Positions 6,326 to 15,841 of a stretch of DNA of 15,841 nt are shown here, in pieces (the first letter of the stretch is position 1; every line of letters starts with the position of its first letter). A model generated the notes under the pieces. It was not told where the DNA came from, did no database searches, and saw only the letters and a program-made list of their open reading frames with translations. Origin of the DNA: Entrophospora sp. SA101 (lineage: Eukaryota > Glomeromycota > Glomeromycetes > Entrophosporales > Entrophosporaceae); contig CAUDNR010001229.1 of assembly GCA_958430865.1 (NCBI GenBank), positions 1-15,841 of the forward strand, given 5' to 3'. A program made the translations under genes and the position numbers.

Positions 6326-8893
6326 ATGGGGAAAAGGCCGTTCATTGATCGTAAAACCGCAAAACATTACCATTTAGTACATAGATCTCAAAGAGATCCT
6401 TTAATCAATGATTCCGATGTTTCCTCTAGAGTTTTAGTTGAAGTGATCCCGCCTAATTTAAAGGTGAATAAAGATAAAAGAGGAAAATTTTGTTTCAATA
6501 TATCGGTTTTACATGAACAGTTATGAGAATTTTTTTCTTTATAGGGAAAAGTCTTCAACACCGATAATAATAATAACAACCAACAAAAACAAATTGAAAT
6601 TGAAAGGTAATGAATAAATCAAACATAAATGTAAAATTTAATTTATCTAATTTTATCTAAATCCGATGTTTTCAAAAAAAAAAAAAGTCGTGCTGGTCAA
6701 GCTGCATTATACGGGATATATTATGATGATACCAAATATGATTATTTACAACATTTGAAAACAATCGGTGAAAATTCTGATGGAATTGAATCAATATTCA
6801 TTGAGGCATCATCTAAAGATAAAAAAAATGTAAGAAAAGGTGGAAATATCGAATTAGTTGAAAATCAAGATGAGGAAGAAACAAAAAATAAAGATACATT
6901 ATTGGAAGAAAAGGTTGTTATTATAGCTATTATATAATCTAAACAAAAAAGCAGATTAATGAAGATTTTTTAAAAATGACATTCCAAAAGAATCAATGAT
7001 TTAAGCATTAAATAATTACCAATTGTTCCTTAGAATTATCTTTTGTGAGATATATATAATATATATACTGATTATGTTTCCAATTGAAATATTTATTTAT
7101 TTAGGATCCAAAAATTCCAAAAAAAGATCGTAAAGTTACTATAATTTTACCTGATGAGGTATTGCCATCAAAGTATGAAATGCCTATTGGATTATTAAAT
7201 CAAACAGCAATTCCTCATGGTAACTAGGATAATTTAAAGTTTGAATTTCAAAAAAAAAAACCAAAAATGTTTTATTTAATGATTTTCTTTGTAAATTTTT
7301 TTTAAAAAGATATTCAAGGATTTCAACCAGACATGGATCCAAATCTTCGGGAAGTTTTGGAAGCTCTTGAAGATGATGCATTTGTAGATAATGAGTTAAA
7401 TGACGAGTTTTTTCAAAAGCTGGATGAAGAAAAGTTATTTGATTTTCAGGAATTTGACATCGATGGGGATGATGAGGAGGATGGTTTCGAAAGTGAAAAT
7501 GAAAAAGAAGGTTGGGAATTGGAGTTTAAGAAGTTTAAAAATAATAAAAATAAATCAAACAAAAACATTGATGATGATGATGATGATGATGATGATGACG
7601 ACGATGATGATGATAGGAAATCAAGAACGACGGGAGGATACTCAATGACAAGTTCGATAATGTATAGGAATGATAAACTTAGGTTATTGGATGAACAATT
7701 TGAGAAAGTGAGAAATGATTTATTAATTTAGGTTACTAACAGTTTAAACTAATTATTATAATCACGATTATATAATGATTGTATGTAATCTATTACAATA
7801 GATTGAAAAGGATTATATGTCAGAAGAAACTTCTGATTCAGAAACATCAATCAAGTCATCACAAGTCCGTAATGATTTTTCAGAGATTTTAGATGAATTT
7901 CTTGATAAATACGAAATCAAAGGTAGAAAGATGTTGACAAAACCTGATGGTGAAACAAGCACAAAACAATTAGAACTAATAAGACAAGAATTAAGTTGTG
8001 ATAAAAAAAATAATGATGTTGACGATGACGATGTTGACGATGACGATGACGACGACGATGACGACGACGATGATGATGGAGTAAATAAAAACAATTCAAA
8101 AAATAATATTCAAAGAAAAAAAGATTTATATGTTAAAGTGCAGAGTGAGGGAAAACACAAAGATAGACAAATTTGGGATTGTCAATCGATTTTAAGTAAA
8201 TAAAGCAAATTCGTTTTTAATATAGTGTTGATAATTGATTAAAATTTTGTAAAGCTGATATGGTTTATATGTTTTATATATAAATAGGTACATATTCAAA
8301 TCTTGAAAATCATCCAATCCTGATACGCGAGCAGAAACATCATAAACGAATAGATATTGATCGTAAAACAGGACTACCAATAATATCTGATTCTAATACA
8401 AAAAACAAAAGAAATGATGATATTGAGACAAACAATGAAAAAGAAAATAAAGAAAATAAAGATGAATTAAATTTTGACGACGACGACAACGAAGAAGATG
8501 ATGGAGAGGAAGATGATGATAAGCTAATAAAACGTAATTAATTGAATATTTTTTTTTTTTTTATTATTATTTTTTAATAAACTAATTGTTTTTGGTTAAT
8601 ATTTAATTGGAAAAGTAAATCTTGGTTTGGCGAGGCCTAAAGGTGAATCGAAAGAAGAAAAAAAATCACGTAAAGAAATGTTAAAGGGTCAAAGAAAGGT
8701 AATAAATATTATTAAATAAACATTATTTTTTTTTATATACATTATACTTAAATGTGTGCATGTGTGTTATGAACAGATTCGTAGAATAGAAAAAAAATCA
8801 TTAAAAAAGGCATTTGCCAAGGAACTTACAAAGCAAACAAAAATATCACAAAATTTAAAAAAGAATTTTGTTGGTGCAATTCATATGGATTAA
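6326..8893 (+). CDS. LTV1: LTV1, 40S ribosomal subunit biogenesis and export factor
   Basis: Nine exons encode 592 residues: 6326-6463, 6545-6606, 6688-6913, 7105-7219, 7310-7707, 7802-8195, 8288-8533, 8616-8698 and 8777-8893. Phases agree at every join. Hallmarks of LTV1 are all present and in order: KPFI-type start with HLVHRSQRDPL, then the YYDDTKYDYLQHL segment, MDPNLREVLEALEDDAF, TTGGYSMTSSIMYRNDKL with DEQFEK, QIWDCQSILSTYSNLENHP, RKTGLPI, and a basic C-terminus with KKSLKKAFAKE. LTV1 binds the pre-40S head with Rps3 and Rps20 and is released by casein-kinase phosphorylation before the subunit matures. The protein is longer than the human (475) and yeast (463) forms because of acidic and Asn-rich tracts, including long Asp runs in exons 5, 6 and 7. 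The exon 3 donor (AAG|GTTGTT) is atypical but is the only one fitting the phase. Confidence 0.95.
7568..7613 (+). repeat. GAT/GAC trinucleotide tract in LTV1 exon 5
   Basis: About fifteen consecutive Asp codons, mainly GAT with a few GAC, encode a poly-Asp run just before the conserved GGYSMTSS motif. The shifted frame reads as a long poly-Met shadow, which is not a gene. Confidence 0.9.
8016..8079 (+). repeat. GAC/GAT trinucleotide tract in LTV1 exon 6
   Basis: Second poly-Asp tract of LTV1, about twenty codons broken by two Val codons (GTT). It mixes GAT and GAC more evenly than the exon 5 tract, which suggests an older or more constrained run. The complementary strand shows open poly-Ser frames that are shadows. 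Confidence 0.9.
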
Positions 8894-9102
8894 TAATGAT
8901 ATAATGATAATAATGATAGTGGAAAATGGTAGTAATATTTATAATGATTCTTTTCTTTATTTGTATGTTTGTATATATATTTTCTAATTAATAAAATTAA
9001 TAAGAAAAAATATATAATATAAATAATTATGTATATGTACAACAAAATCTTATTGATTAATAAATAAATAAATAGAAATAAAACTATAAATAAAAAATTT
9101 AA
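8894..9102. terminator. Convergent 3' region of LTV1 and the ArfGAP gene
   Basis: The two genes end toward each other with 209 bp between stop codons. The spacer is almost pure A/T, with several AATAAA-like words on both strands (for example AATAAAATTAATAAG near 8989). It must contain both polyadenylation regions; overlap of the two transcripts is possible. Confidence 0.4.
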
Positions 9103-11622
9103 TTATTTATTACGTAATGGATCTAAATCACTAAACACATTATCAAAAGACATGCTCTTTGAGTAATTAAATTGTTTTTGCTGCAATAAATTCATATCTG
9201 TATTTGATATAGAAGTATTAGTGATAGTAGACGAAGGGAAGAATGAATATTTTTGTTGTGCTTGATATAAGTTACCAAAATTATTATTAAATTGATTTAT
9301 CGATGTTGTTTGATTAACGTTTGAAGAACCATTTGGAAATGTGTTGCTGTAAGAATTTAAATTCGTTGAATAAATTGTTTGCTGTGAATTATTATTATCA
9401 GGAGCAGTTTGGAAATCACTGAAAATATCATTATCATCTAATTTTTGAGGTGAGAATCTTCGTGATGTTTCAGATTTAGTTGGTGGCAAAAGATTACTGA
9501 AAGGATCATTTATGCTACTACTGTTGTTAATTGAACGTTTTGAATGTAAATTTGATGCTGTAATGGTATTTGGATGATTAATTATTAATAAAAATTGTAT
9601 ATAAGAAATTATTATTATATTGTAATTAAGAAACCGACTTTGTAAAGATTTGAAATTAAAAAAAAATTTACTTTTCGAATTAATATTATCATTTAAAGTT
9701 AACTCCTTGAATGCTATATACGGATCATCAAGAATAGGTGATGAAAGTGAAGAAGCTGGTTTAGGTTTGAGAATACCTTTAAATTGACAATAGTAATAAT
9801 AATAATCATTATTATCATCATTATAGTATATCTACCTTATTTTAATATAATAATATTCTTTTATACTTACTATCACTTGCAATTGAAGTCAAAGAACTAT
9901 GTCTGACATGTCCAAAAGGATCCTGTTTACCAATGTTCACGAGTTTATATATATATAAGAGAGAATTATTTAAATAAATATAAAAACCAGTTTCAAAAAA
10001 AATAATAAATAATAAATTATTACATTATTTTGATTATAATTAACAGAAGAAAGATTCAAATCATTATTGTTAAAAAGAGAAGACCCGGTTGAAAAAATAT
10101 TTGTATTTGCATTTGAATTTGGATTAGAACTTAAATTTGAATTATTAAAAATGCTTTGAGTAGGGCATGTCGCAGAACGACGACGATTCTCCAAGAGATT
10201 TTTTTGGGTGAAAAAAGAATTGGTGATAGTATTAGTATTATTGGTGTATGATGGTGATGATTTATTAGGTTCTGGATATATGTTGTTTCTTTTTGTAACA
10301 GGTTGTTGATTTGAAGAATTATTCAAAGTATCGAAAAAATCATCAAGTTCGTCTTTAACGTTATTATGGTTATTATTATGGTTATCATAAAGTCCGGATA
10401 ATAAAGAATTTACATTATTATTTGAATTTGGTTTTGGTAACGTTGGTATATTATTATTATTAGTTGTTGTTGTTGTTGTTGACGGTGGCGGTGGCGGTGG
10501 TAAACTTGAGTCGTTAAAAGATGAATCAGAGGAATATTTTAAATAGTTTGTATTATTATCTGACAAGTCACTGATGGATGAAGATGATTTTCTGCTTGTG
10601 GGTGAAACAGGTGAATAATCATTTAAACTAGAATTTTGACTTGAAGAATCATCACTTAAATTACCATTACTATTATTAAATTTATTATTCAATGCTGGAG
10701 GGTTAATGGTAAAAGTTCCTTTACTCTATTAATTAATCAAATTATTTTTGTTATTATTGTAAAGAAATACTATTTTGAGACAAATATCCCAGAATGATTA
10801 TGATCAATTATATTTTTTACCTCATAATATTCACTGTTTGATGGTTTCTTATTTTTTGCTTTCAAAAGTGATTCATCCAACCATTTTTTTTCTTCATATT
10901 TCATTGACATAAAATTACGAATTGATTCTATATCATCATTATCGGATTCAGGAAAATCCATCCATTTAAATTTCGCCAGCCAAATTTCTGCAGCTTTCTT
11001 AATTAGTAAATCATACATAGAAATTAATTAATTACATCTATACTGATTTATTATCTAATTTATTTGCTCAAGAAAAAATTTTTTATATATTCTTACAGCA
11101 TTGCCGCCATTTTTTAAAGATTCAAGTTCGGCTGGAGTAAATATTGATGCGGTTATCGATTTGACACGATGATTAAATTCACGACTACAGAAATGTAGTT
11201 GTAAATTATGGATGAAAAATAAATGGATTAATTAATTCACACGACAACACATTTGGATGAAATTCAATAATAACATGTGAATGTTACTGCTAATTACTAT
11301 CACTGTACATACTGTAAACCCGAGCATTTAGCACAAATAAAAGTATCATTAAAAAGATTCACATATGCAGGTCCCTATTATCATTATATTAAAAAAAAAA
11401 TAATTAGTTGAGAAGTTTTGCCCCTATGAATTTGAAAAAAGCTTTAATTTTTACCTTGGAAGGACAATCAAAACATTTTTTATTTTCGGGCTTTTTTAAA
11501 AGTTCGCGAATAATTCTGAATTAAAAAATTGTAAATATTAAAAATGTAAAATTGGATTTAAAAAATATAAAAGTTTAGCAACATATTTACTTTGGTTGAC
11601 GTTCCTCTTGTTTTTTTGACAT
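9103..11622 (-). CDS. AGFG-type ArfGAP (Arf GTPase-activating protein with endocytic tail)
   Basis: Nine minus-strand exons encode 577 residues with matching phases: 11622-11591, 11515-11455, 11374-11313, 11184-11097, 10997-10821, 10725-10024, 9922-9871, 9776-9672 and 9557-9103. The ArfGAP zinc finger is canonical, C25-x2-C28-x16-C45-x2-C48, followed by CSGLHREFNHRVKSI with the catalytic arginine finger R53. The sequences KCFDC..GPAYVN, HRVKSI, AEIWLAKF and the segment FMSMKYEEKKWLD match the AGFG/Hrb subfamily. ArfGAPs stimulate GTP hydrolysis on Arf, ending a round of coat assembly. Residues 141-577 are disordered and Asn/Ser-rich, with a poly-Pro run, and carry DPF at 375-377 and 444-446, DPY at 409-411 and further FSDF, FSDLDPL-type motifs. 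These resemble adaptor-binding peptides, fitting a role in clathrin-coated traffic. AGFG1 uses NPF motifs; here the motif type differs. The subfamily name is less sure than ArfGAP itself. Confidence 0.9.
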
Positions 11623-11850
11623 TTTTTGTTCAAGTACACAAATTATAAATAGAGAAAGAGAGAAAAGCAAAAATTTTTTGTAATTGTTTGAAAGTGATCA
11701 ACGATTTTTATATATGGCTTATAAATTTATAGAAACGCCACAAATATCAAAACCTAATATTAAATTGGAAATAATTCAATTTTGAATGACATCATTCAAA
11801 AGATGGAGGATTAAAAAAAAATAATCGTAATTGAAAATAATGAACATTGT
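11623..11850. promoter_or_regulatory. Upstream region of the ArfGAP gene
   Basis: AT-rich with no coding signal, lying directly before the minus-strand start at 11622. A purine-rich stretch on the plus strand (about 11650-11667, AGAGAAAGAGAGAAAAG) becomes a CT-rich stretch on the transcribed strand, a common feature of fungal promoters. Confidence 0.4.
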
Positions 11851-12226
11851 CATTCCAAATAAATGATTTTTCCCAAGGGCACATACTGCAACAAAGTGAA
11901 CATAGTGACATGGAATATGGTGTTTTCACAAGCACAAAAGGTAAGTTGAACACCAAATGACTCAACAAGCATCAAAGGTGTAATTGCTTCTTCAGGCTTG
12001 TAATTCTGTATCCATGTTAAAATAGAATGTGGATCTTTCCAATTAACATTAACTGACCAAGGAACACATAAAAAGGGTAAAGATTATAGAAATGAAAATA
12101 TTTGTCATTGACAATTTTGAATATGCTCACAAATAATATATAACATAGAAAAGTAAAAAATGCAATAAAGTGCTCTTTTGTAACAAGAAGCTTTGGAACC
12201 TTGCCTTCTTGGAAGTATAAATACAC
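11850..12226 (-). pseudogene. Coding-like fragment of unknown family, probably decayed
   Basis: The minus strand is open from about 12053 down to a TGA near 11850 and reads VNWKDPHSILTWIQNY, KPEEAITPLMLVESFGVQLT, FCACENTIFHVTMFTLLQ. A preceding stretch around 12220-12130 reads FQEGKVPKLLVTKEHFIAFF in another frame and could be joined by an intron, but no join is clean. The plus strand also offers a short reading (ATG near 11863, then TYCNKVNIVTWNMVFSQAQK and a consensus GTAAGT at 11941). I cannot decide the strand with certainty and recognise neither version. Confidence 0.3.
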
Positions 12227-13228
12227 AGTATATATAATTGAAGAAAAAAGCAGAAGTTAGTCAACGTTGTAAACAACATACCAACTGATCACTCAAATAA
12301 ATAATGGATAAATAAACGAGTGAAATAATTTATTGTGTGCATTTTTTATGGAATTTGTTCACTTTACTCGTTTCATATAGACTCTCTCCCCATCCATCCC
12401 AACACTTCCTCCCCCACTTCTTCTTCAACTTCTCTTCTTTTTTTTTTAATCTGTCTTTCTCCTTTTCCCACACCTCTCCATACAAAGGATCAATATATAG
12501 ATTTCATCAGCCAGGTAATGATAATATTAAGAAATGAATTTAAAGGAATTGATTTTGAAAATGCTACAGAGTTGGAAATAAACCCTTGATATTTTTGTTG
12601 AATTTCAACCTGATATTCTTTTCTGTGTAGTATAAGGATTCATCCAAAGTGTTGTCAAGTCTCTACTTGATTCCTTTTTTTTTTGTGCATATGCTTCCAA
12701 TTGTATACAATTACAAGTTGTAGAGCTTCTTTCCAAAAAAAATAAAATGAACAAATCTGATATTGATCATAAGCAGGGTTGACATTGGACAACACCCTAG
12801 AGGTGTATTGTTCTTGATGACGGTGATGTTTGAGGAATTTTATTGGGATGGTTGATCCTACACTTAATATTACGTTTAGGTGGTACAGGTGCAGGATAGC
12901 ATCCATGTTTAACACTAACCATGAAGATTTAATAAAATTGTCCTTTTACAAACACGCAATTGCATCATTCATGGCTTTAGAACTTTATCCATATGTAAAG
13001 ATATTCGAACAAGTTGGAGGGCTTCAGACAAACGAATAATGTAATTAAAGTCACGCATTCTCCCTGAAAATTTAACGCATCATTGTATACCCTCGCCCTT
13101 TTGCACAAGGAAGATGATGAATAATGTTTTAAAAAATATTTGAGTAAATTTCCAATTATCAAACGGATCATTTTTGGGTGTTTCGAAATCGTCCAAGAGC
13201 AGTTTTTCATACGTGTGCAAGAGTGAGG

Positions 13229-13230
<2 letters not shown>
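12227..13230. other. Gene-poor stretch with scattered coding-like patches
   Basis: Three plus-strand patches read like protein but do not join into one frame. They are DQYIDFISQ..RNEFKGIDFENATELEI (about 12484-12584), FIQSVVKSLLDS with LQLQVVELLSKKNK-like sequence (about 12640-12775), and LRNFIGMVDPTLNITFRWYR to YVKIFEQVGGLQTNE (12830-13039). An overlapping minus-strand frame (12915-12655) is also open. About 12381-12480 is strongly pyrimidine-rich. No start, splice and stop set could be assembled, so I treat this as eroded sequence or exons of an unrecognised gene. Confidence 0.3.

Positions 13231-13290
<60 letters not shown>
13231..13290. repeat. (GT)30 microsatellite
   Basis: Sixty bases of uninterrupted GT dinucleotide, preceded by GAGTGAGGGC and followed by GAGCGAGTGAGAGG. 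It is a classical hypervariable repeat and can adopt Z-DNA. Confidence 0.97.
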
Positions 13291-13293
<3 letters not shown>

Positions 13294-13378
13294 CGAGTGA
13301 GAGGAAGAACTTCGATATTTATGTTGTTTTGACACTTTTTAATGTTGGTAATGATTACGCAAACAAATATACCAATCG

Positions 13379-13642
13379 TTAGTTTATTATCATGACAAGG
13401 AACCTTATATAATTACCCATTGCTAATATAATAAAAGAATATATTAAATTTATTCCGCGTTTATATATTAGTATATAATAGTTTAAAAATAGGGTATTAA
13501 CACAAAAAAAGTATCTCTGGCCATTAGTAAACGACATGTCTTCTTTAAAATTGTACTTTAGTTTATTAATGAATTCCCAGTTCTCTTCATCTCGCAATGA
13601 GATTTTTTTTAAAAAAAAACGGTTGTTTCTTTTGTACAACAT
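13379..13642 (-). CDS. Short hypothetical ORF, doubtful
   Basis: An ATG-started minus-strand frame of 87 codons. The first half (ISLRDEENWEFINKLKYN, FKEDMSFTNGQRYFF) has ordinary amino-acid use, but the second half is a hydrophobic Ile/Tyr/Phe stretch of the kind AT-rich spacer gives by chance. There are no domains I recognise, no clear introns and no neighbour that explains it. It may be the first exon of a gene or another eroded fragment. Confidence 0.2.
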   Translation of the reverse strand: MLYKRNNRFFLKKISLRDEENWEFINKLKYNFKEDMSFTNGQRYFFCVNTLFLNYYILIYKRGINLIYSFIILAMGNYIRFLVMIIN

Positions 13643-13831
13643 TACGTTGATGATCTTCTTTGATAATATTATACCTTCAAAACACTAAATGTATATGTTT
13701 TGCTGAATATTGGAAGCATTATTTTGTATATTGAGGTGAAAAAGAAAAAATTACGTGACTTAAAAAAAGATTTTTTCGTGTTCCGCGCTATTCTAGAAAT
13801 AAATAAAAAAACGGAATTCGAAGAAGTTTTC

Positions 13832-13865
13832 GAGTAAGTATCATCGTAACTGTTATTTCGTTTAG
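13832..13865 (+). repeat. Intron-like repeat motif, copy A
   Basis: GAGTAAGTATCATCGTAACT followed by GTTATTTCGTTTAG. It has a consensus 5' splice site, a TAAC branch-like word and a TAG end within 32 bases. A related copy lies at 14050-14094. Thirty-two bases would be unusually short for a spliced intron. Confidence 0.5.
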
Positions 13866-14049
13866 TTCAAGCTCTAGTTAGCAATTATACTAAAATGACT
13901 TTTTATTTATTTATTTGCATTGCCAAAAAAAGAGTAAGTATTTTTAGAAGAGATGAATAATTATTTTTGAGAGATTTTTTAGTTTTTCTAACTAAAATTT
14001 TTTTTTTTTAAAAAAAAAAGTCATCGCAAAATAAACAAAGAAATAGTAT

Positions 14050-14094
14050 GAGTAAGTATTATTATAACTGTTATTGATTGTTATTTCGTCCTAG
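14050..14094 (+). repeat. Intron-like repeat motif, copy B
   Basis: GAGTAAGTATTATTATAACT, then GTTATTGATTGTTATTTCGT and CCTAG. It matches copy A except for three substitutions in the first 20 bases, an inner repetition of GTTATT and a small change before TAG. Another GAGTAAGTAT word sits at about 13931. The region 13643-14100 has no other feature that I can support. Confidence 0.5.
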
Positions 14095-14105
14095 TTGGTA
14101 AATCA

Positions 14106-14455
14106 AATCTGAGACAAAATTTTAAAATATTTAACACAAATCAACAATCTTCTTAATTCAAAGAAAACCAATCCTCATCAAAGCAATCCTTGTATCTATT
14201 TTACAAAAAGACATTTTAAGTTTAAAAGAAATTCACTTCTGAAGTATCACTCAATGGATGGAAAAATCGAAAATGTAGATCGAGAAAAAGTGTATTTCAA
14301 AGTTTTACAAAGATGATTTACAATACTTAAGGAATATATTCAATTTCTAAATATCTCTTGTGGAAAATATCGTGCCATTTAAAACGTTATTTCCTAATGC
14401 TTTGTGGAAAAATACTTTGGATTATTATTTTCAAATTTACTGTAATCAAGAATAA
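14106..14455 (+). pseudogene. Decayed coding sequence, possibly mobile-element derived
   Basis: Two protein-like patches lie on the plus strand in different frames. The first reads NLLNSKKTNPHQSNPC, YFTKRHFKFKRNSLLKYHSM and ENVDREKVYFKVLQR, with a stop at 14314. The second reads ENIVPFKTLFPNALWKNTLD and YYFQIYCNQE, with a stop at 14453. There is no start and no clean splice. It lies upstream of the LINE remnant and could be part of the same element, but the link is not proven. Confidence 0.3.
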
Positions 14456-14639
14456 CGATTGACTCAACAACAAAAAAAGAATATTTTAATTAGTAATTAC
14501 TATTAGTCATTCATATACATTATATTTTATTTTATATCCATAATATACTTTATTAAAAGATGTAAAATATAAAGTTAAACTTTTACATCGTAGTAGTAAA
14601 GGTGGTTTTAAATGAAACTGTATTTCATACAAAATTCAA

Positions 14640-15841
14640 AAAAAATTAGTCGGTAGCTACAATCCATCAAATTAGAACAACTGAAAGCATAACTTAGTTA
14701 TATGTTTAATAATGATAACATCTTTGCAAGCTTAGGCAGTTAGTTCATTTTACATTTTATCAAAAAAAAATTATTATAAAAAATTGGTGTATACAGTGTG
14801 TCACGAAAAATGGCACAGGTAAAAAATTGAATTGCTCAACAAATACAAATAAAATTAGATTCTATATTAAATAAAAAAAATAAACATGAAATATTATTGT
14901 CAGTTTTTTTTTGTAAAGCTGATCCACATCTTTTTTTTTAAGTTCTGAAAATTATATATAAAATTACTTGATCACTGTATTTTCTAGAACTTTATCAATT
15001 AAAAATAAAAGAAATTTGATATTTTTGAAAAAAATTTTTTTAATGTGATCATTGCTCTAAAGCCTATATAATAATATGTTTCAAAATTTTTACACATAAT
15101 AATCCAAGATCTTTTGATTCTCTGGTTTGGATACTTTTTATTAAAAGCAACATTGACATTTTTTTGTGACATACTGTATAAGGACTAATTCTCATATATC
15201 ACGTAATTGGTTATATACAATTAATTATGAGGAAATAAATTCTAAAACCATTTATAATGTTTTGAAGTTATAATTCATGACAAGGAGTTTTTTTAGTATT
15301 TTTAAAATAATAGTTGATTTTCTTTGATTAATAATCTCTTAGCGAAATATTTAATTAAATTATAGAATGTCAAAGAACATCCTTGATTAATAATTTATTC
15401 CATAATAGTAATAAATGAAATTTGACTTTGACAGCCACACCCAATCGTTAAACTGGAATCTTCCAGGATTTATAAACAAACATAGCCAGCTGTTGATTTC
15501 TAACTGATTATATTTCCCTTCCATTTATTAAAAAGTAATAGATTCGATCTCATTGGTCACGCATCTTTAACAATTTCTATTACTATATCAATATTATCTA
15601 AGCTAATAAGAGTGGAGGCTATGGAAATGAATGGACATGCATTTCCTGTAAACAAGAAAATGAGACACAACAGCACTTATGGTTATGTAGCAATAGTCAA
15701 AAAATAATCAAAGAAATAATTAAAAAATGTAAAAGATACATAACAGAAAAAATCAAATCATCGAAACAGTATAACAGCAAAGATCATAATATAAATAATA
15801 TACTGTCAGACATGTGTTGGGATCCATATTATGATGAACAA
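14640..15841 (+). mobile_element. Decayed LINE (non-LTR retrotransposon) 3' ORF region, interrupted by a MITE, running off the right edge
   Basis: Plus-strand fragments of a retrotransposon-like ORF can be followed through frameshifts and stops: MFNNDNIFASLGS at about 14702, then across the MITE IGVRTNSHISRNWLYTINYE, then DSHTQSLNWNLPGFINKHSQ near 15430. The final stretch (15615-15841) is open to the edge: NEWTCISCKQENETQQHLWL followed by C. The C-x2-C..H-x3-C knuckle with WLC matches my knowledge of the C-terminal zinc knuckle of fungal LINE reverse-transcriptase proteins, numerous in Glomeromycotina. The reverse-transcriptase core is not in the window, so the class call rests on this knuckle and on style. 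The left boundary is approximate. Confidence 0.55.
14792..15178. mobile_element. Tc1/mariner-like MITE, 387 bp, with TA target duplication
   Basis: The left end TACAGTGTGTCACGAAAAAT and the right end read inward on the other strand (TACAGTATGTCACAAAAAAA) are inverted repeats with only a few differences in the first 20 bases. Each end is flanked by TA (14790-14791 and 15179-15180), the target site of Tc1/mariner transposases. The interior is AT-rich and has no open frame, so the element is non-autonomous. Removing the element and one TA restores a continuous reading frame in the surrounding LINE remnant, which confirms the ends. Confidence 0.85.

Noticed and set aside
6388..6579. Minus-strand 63-codon frame
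   Set aside because: It is antisense to LTV1 exon 1 and crosses its intron; no features of its own.
7400..7648. Plus-strand frame with a long Met run
   Set aside because: This is a frame shadow of the GAT repeat in LTV1 exon 5.
7813..8099. Minus-strand frames with poly-Ser and His/Arg runs
   Set aside because: They lie opposite the Asp codons of LTV1 exon 6 and have no independent support.
12290..12375. Inverted repeat AAACGAGTGAA / TTCACTTTACTCGTTT as transposon ends
   Set aside because: The pairing needs a five-base gap, there is no target duplication and the span is too short.

Overview
The window looks like a piece of an AT-rich fungal nuclear genome. The genes carry many short GT..AG introns with compact donors (GTAAGT, GTAAAT, GTATGT) and TAG/CAG acceptors. 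Their proteins are full of Asn/Ser/Asp low-complexity tracts, and the gaps hold decayed mobile-element and gene remnants. The overall style (LTV1, AGFG-type ArfGAP and MAPR genes among LINE debris and Tc1/mariner-like MITEs) best fits an arbuscular mycorrhizal fungus such as Rhizophagus. That assignment is an inference from style and composition, not from a marker gene.

Layout, left to right. Positions 1-902 hold a decayed minus-strand gene of unknown family, entering from the left edge. Positions 540-1683 and 1684-2827 are a head-to-tail tandem duplication with a 1144-bp unit and no difference seen. It carries a fragment of that pseudogene, a divergent promoter and the first part of a NEDD1-like gene. 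Copy 1 of NEDD1 is therefore cut off, while copy 2 (2373-3099, two exons) is complete. Next come a RING-LysM-UBA-like gene (+, 3412-4377, three exons), a membrane-anchored cytochrome b5/MAPR (neuferricin-like) gene (-, 5488-4482, five exons), the ribosome-biogenesis factor LTV1 (+, 6326-8893, nine exons) and an AGFG-type ArfGAP (-, 11622-9103, nine exons). From 11.7 kb to the right end I see no intact gene. There are patches of former coding sequence, a (GT)30 microsatellite, a repeated splice-site-like motif, and a 387-bp Tc1/mariner-like MITE lying inside a decayed LINE. A zinc-knuckle tail of a LINE reverse-transcriptase ORF reaches the right edge.

The intact genes are housekeeping genes of unrelated pathways: gamma-tubulin recruitment, probable ubiquitin ligation, heme/steroid-type membrane protein, 40S ribosome export, and Arf-GTPase/endocytic traffic. 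They are not an operon or cluster. Two gene pairs converge with short gaps (104 bp between RING-LysM and MAPR, 209 bp between LTV1 and ArfGAP). The most notable points are the gene-breaking tandem duplication, a small NEDD1 protein with no visible WD40 domain, and the RING+LysM architecture. All exon joins were made by eye, checked for reading phase and compared with remembered family motifs; no search was run.
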